Of a stretch of DNA of 33,649 nt, positions 9,871-18,233 are shown one piece after another. The notes beneath the pieces are model-generated. The model was not told the DNA's origin. It saw nothing but the letters and a program-made list of their open reading frames with translations, and searched no databases. This DNA comes from Candidatus Aerophobota bacterium (lineage in GTDB: Bacteria; Aerophobota; Aerophobia; Aerophobales; B3-G15). How positions within the stretch are numbered: position 1 is the stretch's first letter; every line of letters begins with the position of its first letter. The DNA is taken from contig JACUUP010000004.1 in NCBI GenBank assembly GCA_014859225.1, positions 1-33,649 on the forward strand, read 5' to 3'. Made by a program: the position numbers and the translations under genes.

Positions 9871-10843
9871 GGATTTCTGGCAGCTTATCTCAAAACAGGA
9901 CACATCTATAAAAGAATTTGCGCAAGAGTTGAAAAATCTTTGCAGGCGTGGAGTTATAAAAAAAGAGAATGGTTTGTTTGAACTGAATCGGGAAAAAATT
10001 GATAGAAAAATTAATAAATATTTTGAGTCATGTTGCAGGGTATGTGGGGACGGAATTGACTTTACGAGGGATTTTAAAACTCTTTTGAACAATTTTGAAA
10101 AAGCGGTAGAGAAAAGGCCCCTCCCCAGAGAAGAATATGACCAGGGTTTTATGAGGATTGAGGATACTGTAAAAAGGGCTATTTTTATGTACGAGAGAGC
10201 TGATGTGGAGAAAAAGAACATATTTATCCTGGGAGACGATGATCTTTTATCTTTGGCTATCGGGCTTATGGGATTTGCTAATCTTGTAACTGTTGCTGAG
10301 GTTGATGAAAGAATAGTAGATTTTATAAGAAAAAGAGCAAAAGATCTTGGTATATCATCCATACGAACTGTCAATTACAATGCGCTAAATGAGCTACCTT
10401 TCAATTTGTGCGGGCAGTATGACACATTTGTAACCGACCCGGTAGAGACCTTACCCGGCTTAAAGATTTTTATAGCAAGATGTATGAAGAGTTTAAAAGG
10501 TGCAGGCTCAAGTGGCTATTTTGGGTTGACTCACCTTGAGGCTTCTTTAAAAAAGTGGTGGGAAATAGAAAAGTTCCTTCTAAATTGCAGTTTTGTGATT
10601 ACGGATATTTTGAGGGATTTTAGCCTTTATCCTGAGGATGAAAACAGATGGGAGAAGTTTTATCAAAGCTACAGACTCATTAAAGAAATACCTGATGTTG
10701 GCTTGCCTGGTGTTGATTGGTACAGGTCATCTTTTTTCAGGATAGAGGCAGTTAATGAGATTAATTTTCTCCAGCTTCCCCTTCTTAGCTTTTCTGAGGA
10801 GCTTTATCTGGATGATGAAACATGGGCTACCCCACACTCTTAA
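9821..10843 (+). CDS. bpsA: Branched-chain polyamine synthase-like protein (BpsA / DUF43 family)
   Basis: N-terminal winged-helix-like segment MSRTEYQILRLLATGPKDFWQLI...LCRRGVIKKENGLFELN, CRVCGDG, and DUF43 motifs IFILGDDDLLSLAIGLMG, VAEVDERIVDFI, FVTDPVETLPGLKIFIARCMKSLKG. Start reassigned to ATG 9821; it overlaps speD in another frame. Confidence 0.85.
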   Translation: MSRTEYQILRLLATGPKDFWQLISKQDTSIKEFAQELKNLCRRGVIKKENGLFELNREKIDRKINKYFESCCRVCGDGIDFTRDFKTLLNNFEKAVEKRPLPREEYDQGFMRIEDTVKRAIFMYERADVEKKNIFILGDDDLLSLAIGLMGFANLVTVAEVDERIVDFIRKRAKDLGISSIRTVNYNALNELPFNLCGQYDTFVTDPVETLPGLKIFIARCMKSLKGAGSSGYFGLTHLEASLKKWWEIEKFLLNCSFVITDILRDFSLYPEDENRWEKFYQSYRLIKEIPDVGLPGVDWYRSSFFRIEAVNEINFLQLPLLSFSEELYLDDETWATPHS

Positions 10844-12189
10844 CCCTCTTCTTTTCTTAATTCATCCAATCTTCTTTTTATCTTTTTTTCATATCCCCGT
10901 TCAACGGGCTCGTAGTAGATTTTTCCTTCAAGCTCAGAAGGAAGGTGAGGTTGTTTTACGTACCCTTCTGGAAAATTATGGGCGTACTTATAACCTTTTC
11001 CATAACCTAATTTTTCCATCAAGGAAGTGGGGGCATTTCTTATAACCAGGGGCACAGGAAGATTACCTGTTTTTTTAACATCTTCTTGAGCTTTTATGTA
11101 TGCACGGTACAGGGCGTTACTTTTTGGGGCGCAGGCAAGGTAAGTTGCTGCCTGACAGAGGGCAAGATTTGCCTCAGGCATTCCTACAAATTGAGTTGCT
11201 TGCATAGCGGCAACTGCTACTTGCAGTGCTTGAGGGTCAGCGTTTCCTATGTCCTCAGAGGCAAATCTAACCATACGCCTTGCGATATACAGGGGGTCCT
11301 CCCCCGCCTCCAGCATTCTAACCATCCAGTAGATGGAAGCATCAGGGTCAGAGTCTCTCAGGCTCTTGTGCAGGGCTGAGATGATGTTATAATGTTCTTC
11401 CCCGCTTTTGTCATATCGTAGAACCTTTTTTTGAATAACCCTGGTTACCACTGAAGGGGTAATATGAACTTCATCGTTTTCCTTTGCACTCATAAAAGAA
11501 AGCTCCAGGATGTTTAAAGCTACCCGTGCATCGCCATTAGCCATTTCCACGATGTAATCTAAAACCTTTTCCTCTATTTGTATCCTGTATTTGCCAAGAC
11601 CCATCTCTTTGTCCTTCAGAGCTCTTTCTAACACCTTTTTCAGTTCTCCGGGTGAGAGAGATTTCAATACATATACGCTTGAGCGGGAAAGAAGAGGGGA
11701 GTTTACCTCAAAGGATGGATTCTCGGTGGTTGCTCCAATCAGAATTATAGTCCCATTTTCTACATAAGGAAGAAAAGCATCCTGTTGCGTTTTGTTAAAG
11801 CGGTGTATCTCATCTACAAATAGTATGGTGCGCTGCAGGTTATATTTTCTTCTTTTAATTGCCTCCTCTACAACTTTTTTCAGGGCAGGGATACCGGAGG
11901 TAACTGCACTGAAGGAAACAAAATAAGATTTTGTTATTTTAGCTATAATTCTGGCAAGAGTGGTCTTTCCTGAACCAGGGGGACCCCAGAGGATAATGGA
12001 AACTAATCTATCCTCCTCAATTGCTCTTCTAAGCGGAGCCCCGGGACCTACAATCTCCTCCTGTCCGATAAAATCCTTCAGTTTTTCCGGTCTCATCCTT
12101 TCAGCAAGAGGAGCTTGATTTTTGAGTTCTAATTCAAATCTTTTATCAAAAAGGTCCTGGGTTTTATTATTAAATTTTTTGGAGTTCAT
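10840..12189 (-). CDS. rarA: Replication-associated recombination protein A (RarA/MgsA AAA+ ATPase)
   Basis: APLAERMRPEKLKDFIGQEEIVGPGAPLRRAIEEDRLVSIILWGPPGSGKTTLARIIA, FVDEIHRFNKTQQDAFLPYVE, IGATTENPSFEVNSPLLSR. Confidence 0.96.
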   Translation of the reverse strand: MNSKKFNNKTQDLFDKRFELELKNQAPLAERMRPEKLKDFIGQEEIVGPGAPLRRAIEEDRLVSIILWGPPGSGKTTLARIIAKITKSYFVSFSAVTSGIPALKKVVEEAIKRRKYNLQRTILFVDEIHRFNKTQQDAFLPYVENGTIILIGATTENPSFEVNSPLLSRSSVYVLKSLSPGELKKVLERALKDKEMGLGKYRIQIEEKVLDYIVEMANGDARVALNILELSFMSAKENDEVHITPSVVTRVIQKKVLRYDKSGEEHYNIISALHKSLRDSDPDASIYWMVRMLEAGEDPLYIARRMVRFASEDIGNADPQALQVAVAAMQATQFVGMPEANLALCQAATYLACAPKSNALYRAYIKAQEDVKKTGNLPVPLVIRNAPTSLMEKLGYGKGYKYAHNFPEGYVKQPHLPSELEGKIYYEPVERGYEKKIKRRLDELRKEEG

Positions 12190-13228
12190 TTTTTAAAAGG
12201 TCAATAAAGCTAACAGGAGTTGGGTCAACTCCCTGTATGATAGCCAGATAAAAGCTTATCCAGTCACCTGTATAGATAGAGGAAAAAATCCTCGTAATAA
12301 GGGATTTTCCCTCTGACCAGAGCTCAGAGTATTCAATTTCATTTTTTTCAAAAAGTCCTTGCGTTATCTTGATTCTTTGAGTTATTCTTTGATATTCGCC
12401 CTTGTCCCTTATAAAGAGAGGGTGAAAAATATTTAGCTCCAATGCTCCCTCACCTGAGAAGGGGACAATTTCATTATGATTCATTTCGGGAAAGACATCC
12501 CAGCTGGCAACAACCTTTGAGTTTTCGTTAAGCTGGGTTTTTAACCTCCTAACTGCAACATCGGTAACCCTGTTAATTCCATAAATCAAGGGAATTTTCC
12601 CTTTTAGCCTGAGAGCAACTGATTTTGTGAGATTTTCGGAAGTTTTTTTCTCGGGTGCATATCTCTGGGAAATTTCGGATACGACCTGCACCAGCTCTTC
12701 ATAATCAAATAAGTCTACATTTAGAATTTTCTCCAATAAAACTATCATGGGAATACTCAAAAATCCAACACAGCAGCGAGGTGGCATTCCAGAAGGAATT
12801 TTTATAGAGGGTATGCTATTTTGCTCCGAAAGCCTTTGCAATTTGCCTCCGGATGTAATAGATATTATACGACAGCTCTTCTTTAAAGCTTGCTTAAAGG
12901 AAAAAATAGTTTCCTCAGTATTACCTGAATAGCTAACTACAAATACAACTGTCTTCTCATCAACAAAAGAGGGTAGATGGTAGTCTCTATTTACTTCAAT
13001 TGTGGTTTTTTGAGCAGAAAAAAGAGTTTTTAAAATATCTCCTCCAATTGCTGAGCCTCCCAGGCCACACACAACAATCTTATCCACTTTATCCCCCCTA
13101 ATACGAGAGGTTACATTCATATCCCTGCCCAATTTTATTGCTTCTTTGCATTGTTCAGGGAATCTTTCAAGGATTTCTCTCATATTAGATTTATCTATAT
13201 TTTTTATGTAGCTTAAATCATCAAGCAT
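12170..13228 (-). CDS. Bifunctional phosphoglucose/phosphomannose isomerase (SIS domain)
   Basis: GLGGSAIGGDIL, VVSYSGNTEETI, IPSGMPPRCCVGFL, FPEMNHNEIV motifs. Confidence 0.93.
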   Translation of the reverse strand: MLDDLSYIKNIDKSNMREILERFPEQCKEAIKLGRDMNVTSRIRGDKVDKIVVCGLGGSAIGGDILKTLFSAQKTTIEVNRDYHLPSFVDEKTVVFVVSYSGNTEETIFSFKQALKKSCRIISITSGGKLQRLSEQNSIPSIKIPSGMPPRCCVGFLSIPMIVLLEKILNVDLFDYEELVQVVSEISQRYAPEKKTSENLTKSVALRLKGKIPLIYGINRVTDVAVRRLKTQLNENSKVVASWDVFPEMNHNEIVPFSGEGALELNIFHPLFIRDKGEYQRITQRIKITQGLFEKNEIEYSELWSEGKSLITRIFSSIYTGDWISFYLAIIQGVDPTPVSFIDLLKNELQKI

Positions 13229-13229
13229 T

Positions 13230-14981
13230 TTAGTCCCCCTTTAATGTTTTTCTTATCTTTTTGCCAAGTTTACTCTCAAGGTATCTTCTTGCCTGCTGAG
13301 AGGTGCTTAGTTTGAGAAGATGGGTGGTTATCTTCTGGAGCTCTTCCCAGTTTAGCTGTCTTATCACTTTTTTAATTTCAAGAATACTGGTGGGAGCAAC
13401 GCTGAGCTCATCTATTCCTAATCCTAAAAGCACAGCCATACCGAGAAGGTCGCTGGCCATTTCTCCGCAGGCACCTACCCATATATTCTCTCTATGGGCG
13501 GCCTTAACCACATTATCAATAAGGCGCAAAATGCTAGGATGAAAGGGCTGGTAAAGATAGGCTACTCTTTCATTTACTCTATCTACTGCAAGAGTATACT
13601 GAATTAAATCATTTGTTCCCAGGCTAAAAAAATCCACCTCCTTAGAAAGAACATCAGCCATAATAGCCGCCGAGGGAACCTCAATCATAACTCCTACTTC
13701 TAAGGAATTAGAAGGCAAAGATACTCCTTTTTCTTCAAGCTCCTTTTTTACCTCAAATAATATTTTTTTTGCTTTTTGCACCTCTTCCAGGGAGGAGACC
13801 ATGGGAAACATTACTTTAACCTTACCGTACTGGCTGGCTCTGAGTATTGCCCGAAGCTGGGTTTTAAAAACATCAACCATTTCAAGAGATAATCTGATGG
13901 CTCTTTGTCCCATAAAGGGGTTTATCTCCTCTGGTAAAGGTAAGGGGGATAGAAATTTATCTCCCCCGATATCAAGGGTCCGGATAATTACAGAATGTGG
14001 GTTTACCTTTTCAGCTACGGTTCGGTAAGCCTCAAGTTGTTCCTCTTCTGAAGGGAGGGATGTTTTATTCATGTAAAGGTATTCTGTGCGGTAAAGCCCT
14101 ATTCCCTCGGCTCCATTTCTTATTGCAAGGTCAACTTCCTCTGGCCCGGCAATATTTGCTGCCAGCTCTATTTCTCTTCCGTCAAGACTCTGGCAGGGTA
14201 AGGATTTCAGGCTTTCCAGTTTTTTCCTGTAGATTAGGAATCTCTTTTTTCTCTCCTGGTATCTTTTTATCTGAGTGTAAGTAGGATTAATAAGTACATG
14301 TCCTTTATCTCCATCTATAACGATAGTTGCTCCCGGTTTAACCTTTTTTGTTATCTCCCTTAATCCAACTACAGCAGGAATTTCCAGAGCTCTTGCCATT
14401 ATGGCTGTGTGAGATGTTCTGCCTCCTACATCAGTGGCAAACCCTAAAACCTTTTTTTTGTCCATTGATGCTGTGTCAGATGGAGCCAGGTCATAAGCTA
14501 CAACAATTATCTCTTCCTCAAGGTGCGATAAACTTAGCATTGGTCTTTTTAACAAATTATGCAACACTCTTTCAGCTGCATCCTCAACATCTCTAAATCG
14601 CTCTTGTATAAACTCAGATTGGACAAGTTTAAATCTGTGAGGAAAACTTTTGCAAATCTCTCTGATGGCTGTTTCTGCATTAAGTCTTTCCTCTTTTATC
14701 TTCTTAACTATCTCACCTATAAACAGGGGGTCCTCCAGGACATTAAGATAAGTTTGAAATATATAGGCTTCCCTCTTTCCAATCTTTTTCTTTACTTTTT
14801 CTTTAATCTCTGCTATCTGCTTTTTTGTTTCCTCAACAGCCTCTTTAAATCTTCTTATCTCCGTCTCTATTTCTTCTTTTTTTATCCTGTATTCTAATAT
14901 ACAAAAAGTTTCTTTTTCCAAAATGTAAACTTCTCCTATGGCTATTCCTGAAGAAGCAGGGATTCCTTTTAGCATTGGCAA
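13230..14981 (-). CDS. ptsI: Phosphoenolpyruvate-protein phosphotransferase (PTS Enzyme I)
   Basis: Phospho-His site GGRTSHTAIMARALEIPAVVG; RTLDIGGDK, FSLGTNDLIQYTLAVDRVNERVAYLY, CGEMASD. Confidence 0.96.
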   Translation of the reverse strand: MPMLKGIPASSGIAIGEVYILEKETFCILEYRIKKEEIETEIRRFKEAVEETKKQIAEIKEKVKKKIGKREAYIFQTYLNVLEDPLFIGEIVKKIKEERLNAETAIREICKSFPHRFKLVQSEFIQERFRDVEDAAERVLHNLLKRPMLSLSHLEEEIIVVAYDLAPSDTASMDKKKVLGFATDVGGRTSHTAIMARALEIPAVVGLREITKKVKPGATIVIDGDKGHVLINPTYTQIKRYQERKKRFLIYRKKLESLKSLPCQSLDGREIELAANIAGPEEVDLAIRNGAEGIGLYRTEYLYMNKTSLPSEEEQLEAYRTVAEKVNPHSVIIRTLDIGGDKFLSPLPLPEEINPFMGQRAIRLSLEMVDVFKTQLRAILRASQYGKVKVMFPMVSSLEEVQKAKKILFEVKKELEEKGVSLPSNSLEVGVMIEVPSAAIMADVLSKEVDFFSLGTNDLIQYTLAVDRVNERVAYLYQPFHPSILRLIDNVVKAAHRENIWVGACGEMASDLLGMAVLLGLGIDELSVAPTSILEIKKVIRQLNWEELQKITTHLLKLSTSQQARRYLESKLGKKIRKTLKGD

Positions 14982-16315
14982 TTTTTTTCTCCTCTCTTTA
15001 AATTTAATAATGCCTCACCCACAAGATAGACTGAACCTGTTATACAAACAATTCCCTTTTTTCTGGCGGTTTCTCTGGCTTTATCTATGGCGTTTTTTAC
15101 ATTTTCCTCCATGAGAGGTTCTGTGTGACAGTATCTTTTTATTTTAGTGAATAAATCTTTGGTTGGCAAGGCTCTTGGACTATTTACGGATGTAGCAATA
15201 ACCTTATCTGCTAAAGGGCAAAGTGCCTTGGCTATTCCCTCAACATCTTTATTTTTTAGCACAGCTATAACCAGCACAAGTTTTCTATCTGCGTAAAAGT
15301 CTCTCAGGAATTTAGCCAGGACTTGAGCTGAGGAGGCGTTATGTGCACAATCTATTAGTGTAATAGGTTCTCGGGAAATTATCTGTATTCTTCCAACCCA
15401 CTTTACCTTTTTTAATCCCTGTTTGATGTGTTCCCGGGATACTCTAAAACCGAAATCTGGCAAAAGCTCCACAACCCCAATTGCTGTTGTGGCATTCCAC
15501 AACTGGTGTTCTCCAGCTAAGGGAAGAAAAAGCAGGGGATAGCTTTGCAAGAGTCCCGCAACCTCAAACTTCTGGTAGGTGGGGGTTGCTTTGATTAATT
15601 TAAATTTAATATCTTTTCCCACCAGGTAATATTTCGCTTGTTTTTCCTGACAGATTTCTTGCAGTAACGATAAAACTTCTTCCTCCTGGGAGGATATTAT
15701 TACCTTAGATTGAGGTTTTATTATGCCTGCTTTTTCTTTTGCAATTGAGATAATTTCTGTACCAAGTTGCTGGGTATGGTCAATGCTTATGGGAGTGATT
15801 ACTTCTACCAGGGGCCAAATCACATTGGTGGCATCCAGTCTCCCTCCTAAACCTACTTCAATGACTGCTATATCTACTTTTTTTTGATGGAAATAGAGGA
15901 AGGCAAGCGCCGTATACACCTCAAAAAAAGTCGGATGCAGGGGATTTGCGTTGTATTCAATACCCTCTACTGCAGATTTTACCTTCGTAAGGTAGCTGGA
16001 GAACTCCTCTTTGCTTATAAGGATGTTCCCAATTTTTATCCTTTCCCGGGGGGATATAAGATGGGGAGAGGTATAAAGACCAACTTTATACCCTGCAGCA
16101 TCTAATATAGAAGCAGCAATTGCTGCGGTTGAGCCTTTACCCTTTGTTCCCGCAATGTGAATAGCTTTTAAAAAAAGGTGAGGATTACCTAATTCCCTAA
16201 GGATAGTCCTTGTTCTTTCCAGATTAAATAATCTCTGGTTGTAGGTAAAATCTACCTTTTTTTCGTAATTTATTAATGAACCAAGATAATCTAAGGCTTC
16301 TTTGTAGGAAAGCAT
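14969..16315 (-). CDS. folC: Bifunctional folylpolyglutamate synthase/dihydrofolate synthase
   Basis: HIAGTKGKGSTAAIAASIL, VGLYTSPHLISPRERI, EVGLGGRLDATNV. Confidence 0.95.
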   Translation of the reverse strand: MLSYKEALDYLGSLINYEKKVDFTYNQRLFNLERTRTILRELGNPHLFLKAIHIAGTKGKGSTAAIAASILDAAGYKVGLYTSPHLISPRERIKIGNILISKEEFSSYLTKVKSAVEGIEYNANPLHPTFFEVYTALAFLYFHQKKVDIAVIEVGLGGRLDATNVIWPLVEVITPISIDHTQQLGTEIISIAKEKAGIIKPQSKVIISSQEEEVLSLLQEICQEKQAKYYLVGKDIKFKLIKATPTYQKFEVAGLLQSYPLLFLPLAGEHQLWNATTAIGVVELLPDFGFRVSREHIKQGLKKVKWVGRIQIISREPITLIDCAHNASSAQVLAKFLRDFYADRKLVLVIAVLKNKDVEGIAKALCPLADKVIATSVNSPRALPTKDLFTKIKRYCHTEPLMEENVKNAIDKARETARKKGIVCITGSVYLVGEALLNLKRGEKNCQC

Positions 16316-16320
16316 ACAAT

Positions 16321-17562
16321 TTATTTATAAATAGGAAAACTGTGGCAAAGCTTTTCTACCTTTGCTTTAATTTCATCCCGCATCTTTTTATTGTTGGGAT
16401 TATGCAGAATTTCACTTATCCACTTACCGATTAACTTCATCTCATCCTCTTTCATTCCTCTTGTAGTCAGGGCAGGTGTTCCTGGCCTGATTCCAGAAGT
16501 TATAGATGGGGGCAGGACATCAAAAGGGATGCAGTTTTTATTTACAACTATTCCCGCTTCTTCTAAAACAAGAGCAGCCTTCTTGCCCGTTATTTTCTGA
16601 GAAGAGAGGTCTATCAACATAAGGTGGTTGTCAGAGCCCCCGGTTATAAGTTTAAATCCTTTTTCCATCAGTGTATTTGCCAGAGACTGGCAGTTGATAA
16701 TAATCTGCTTTGCATATTCTTTAAAGGAAGGCTGCATTGCCTCCTTAAAACAAATGGCTTTTGCCGCTATTGTATGCATAAAGGGTCCTCCCTGTGTTCC
16801 AGGGAAAACAGCCCTATCAATTTTGCTGGCAAGCTCTTTTTTGCAGAGTATAAAGCCCCCTCTTGGGCCCCGTAGTGTTTTTTGGCAGGTGGCAGTTACA
16901 ACATCAGCATAGGGGACAGGGTCAGGATGAACTTTTGCTGCAATTAAGCCTATTATATGCGCCATATCAGCCAGAAGATAAGCTCCCACTTCATCAGCAA
17001 TTTCTCTCCAGGGTTTGAATTCTATTTTTCTCGGATAAGAGCTTGCTCCAACGATTATCAGGCGGGGCCGCTCTTTCTTTGCCATTTTTCTTATCTTGTC
17101 CAGGTCAAATCTTCCAGATTTTTTATCCACCCCGTAGTTTACTATCCTGTAGTATGTGTGAGGGAGTGTCCCTTCTTTTCCATGGGAAAGATGTCCTCCC
17201 TGGGTAAGGTCAAGGGAGAGGATTTTATCTCCTGGCTGCAAAAGCGCCTGGTAGCAGGCTATGTTAGCGCCGGTTCCTGAGTGAGGTTGCAGGTTAGCAT
17301 GTTCTGCCCCAAATAGCTTTTTTGCCCTGGTGATGGCAATTTCTTCAATCTCATCTGCAAGCGTACAACCCTGGTAGTATCTTTTCCCTGGATATCCTTC
17401 TGCATACTTATTGGTGAATATAGAACTCTGAGTCTCAAGAACAGCAGAACTTGCGTAATTTTCTGAGGGAATCAGCATCAGGGTGTTCTGTTGACGATTA
17501 AGCTCTTTCTGGAGAACCTCATCTATTTGTGGGTCAACTTGTGCAATTGGTTTTAGCTTCAT
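16321..17562 (-). CDS. glyA: Serine hydroxymethyltransferase
   Basis: LIPSENYASSAVLE, KYAEGYPGKRYYQGC, QPHSGTGANIACYQAL, TATCQKTLRGPRGGFILC. Confidence 0.97.
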   Translation of the reverse strand: MKLKPIAQVDPQIDEVLQKELNRQQNTLMLIPSENYASSAVLETQSSIFTNKYAEGYPGKRYYQGCTLADEIEEIAITRAKKLFGAEHANLQPHSGTGANIACYQALLQPGDKILSLDLTQGGHLSHGKEGTLPHTYYRIVNYGVDKKSGRFDLDKIRKMAKKERPRLIIVGASSYPRKIEFKPWREIADEVGAYLLADMAHIIGLIAAKVHPDPVPYADVVTATCQKTLRGPRGGFILCKKELASKIDRAVFPGTQGGPFMHTIAAKAICFKEAMQPSFKEYAKQIIINCQSLANTLMEKGFKLITGGSDNHLMLIDLSSQKITGKKAALVLEEAGIVVNKNCIPFDVLPPSITSGIRPGTPALTTRGMKEDEMKLIGKWISEILHNPNNKKMRDEIKAKVEKLCHSFPIYK

Positions 17563-17640
17563 TTTTTTCCTTATTTTTCTGCATTATTATGTCTTGCCAC
17601 GGAATTTATCTTCCTGTTCAGCATTAGAAAATCCTGTAGG

Positions 17641-17868
17641 CTAATCTTTTGCATAGTGTCTGATTCGGTCTTTGACCCAATCCCAATTTGGATCAGCGCG
17701 ATTGAAGAAGGATTTAAAATTATCCTTAAGCCACTCGTAGAGGTCATCCTCAGTGTACCTGCAGAAAGTCTCTATGAGTGCTTCTTTGGAAATATCCCTG
17801 GGTATCTCCAGTTCTATATCTTTAAATTCCTCTTCTAAAAATTCCTTTACAACTTTACGGTCAAGCAT
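17641..17868 (-). CDS. Conserved-looking small acidic hypothetical protein (75 aa)
   Basis: ORF with RBS (aaggag) upstream and plausible codon usage; protein MLDRKVVKEFLEEEFKDIELEIPRDISKEALIETFCRY...HYAKD; no family recognised. Confidence 0.65.
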   Translation of the reverse strand: MLDRKVVKEFLEEEFKDIELEIPRDISKEALIETFCRYTEDDLYEWLKDNFKSFFNRADPNWDWVKDRIRHYAKD

Positions 17869-17888
17869 TTTTTATTTTTCTCCTTGTC

Positions 17889-17975
17889 TTACTTTTTTAA
17901 AAAGGTAATCAATCTATTGTCAGCTTTAGTGTAAATTTCTTTATCATAATCCTTTTTTCTGGCAACTTTAGCCAT
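17889..17975 (-). CDS. Candidate 28-aa small protein (not in the supplied ORF track)
   Basis: ATG at 17975 sits just upstream of the preceding ORF's stop (aATGgcTAA). Translation MAKVARKKDYDKEIYTKADNRLITFLKK, stop at 17889-17891. Confidence 0.35.
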   Translation of the reverse strand: MAKVARKKDYDKEIYTKADNRLITFLKK

Positions 17976-18219
17976 TCTTACCCCTTTTTAATTCTCTTAA
18001 ATAATCGTTTATTACTTTATATAACACAAGGTTAAAAGATTCTTCTCCTTCATCATTTAGAAGCTTTGCCTCATCTATTCTATAGAGAAGATGTTGTTTT
18101 ATTAAAGTTAACTCTCGTTGTCTTATTGCTTGTGAAGTAAATGGTCCCCTGGCTCCACTCCAACTTTTTCTTTCTTTGTAAATTTTCCCAAGTTCATTTC
18201 TTATTTCTTTGGTTGTCAT
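17968..18219 (-). CDS. Small hypothetical protein (83 aa)
   Basis: MTTKEIRNELGKIYKERKSWSGARGPFTSQAIRQRELTLIKQHLLYRIDEAKLL...; fits the purH-glyA gap on the same strand; no family recognised. Confidence 0.6.
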   Translation of the reverse strand: MTTKEIRNELGKIYKERKSWSGARGPFTSQAIRQRELTLIKQHLLYRIDEAKLLNDEGEESFNLVLYKVINDYLRELKRGKNG

Positions 18220-18233
18220 TAGTTATTACCTTT

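Noticed and set aside
9838-10374. 178-aa minus-strand ORF opposite bpsA
   Set aside because: Antisense to a protein with clear family motifs; no RBS or recognisable domain.
14559-14897. 112-aa Phe/Leu/Tyr-rich plus-strand ORF opposite ptsI
   Set aside because: Looks membrane-like only because it is the complement of Lys/Glu-rich coiled-coil codons in ptsI.
13230-14981. Expectation of a full PTS or nitrogen-PTS locus around ptsI
   Set aside because: No ptsH, EII or kinase gene is visible nearby; only Enzyme I is supported here.
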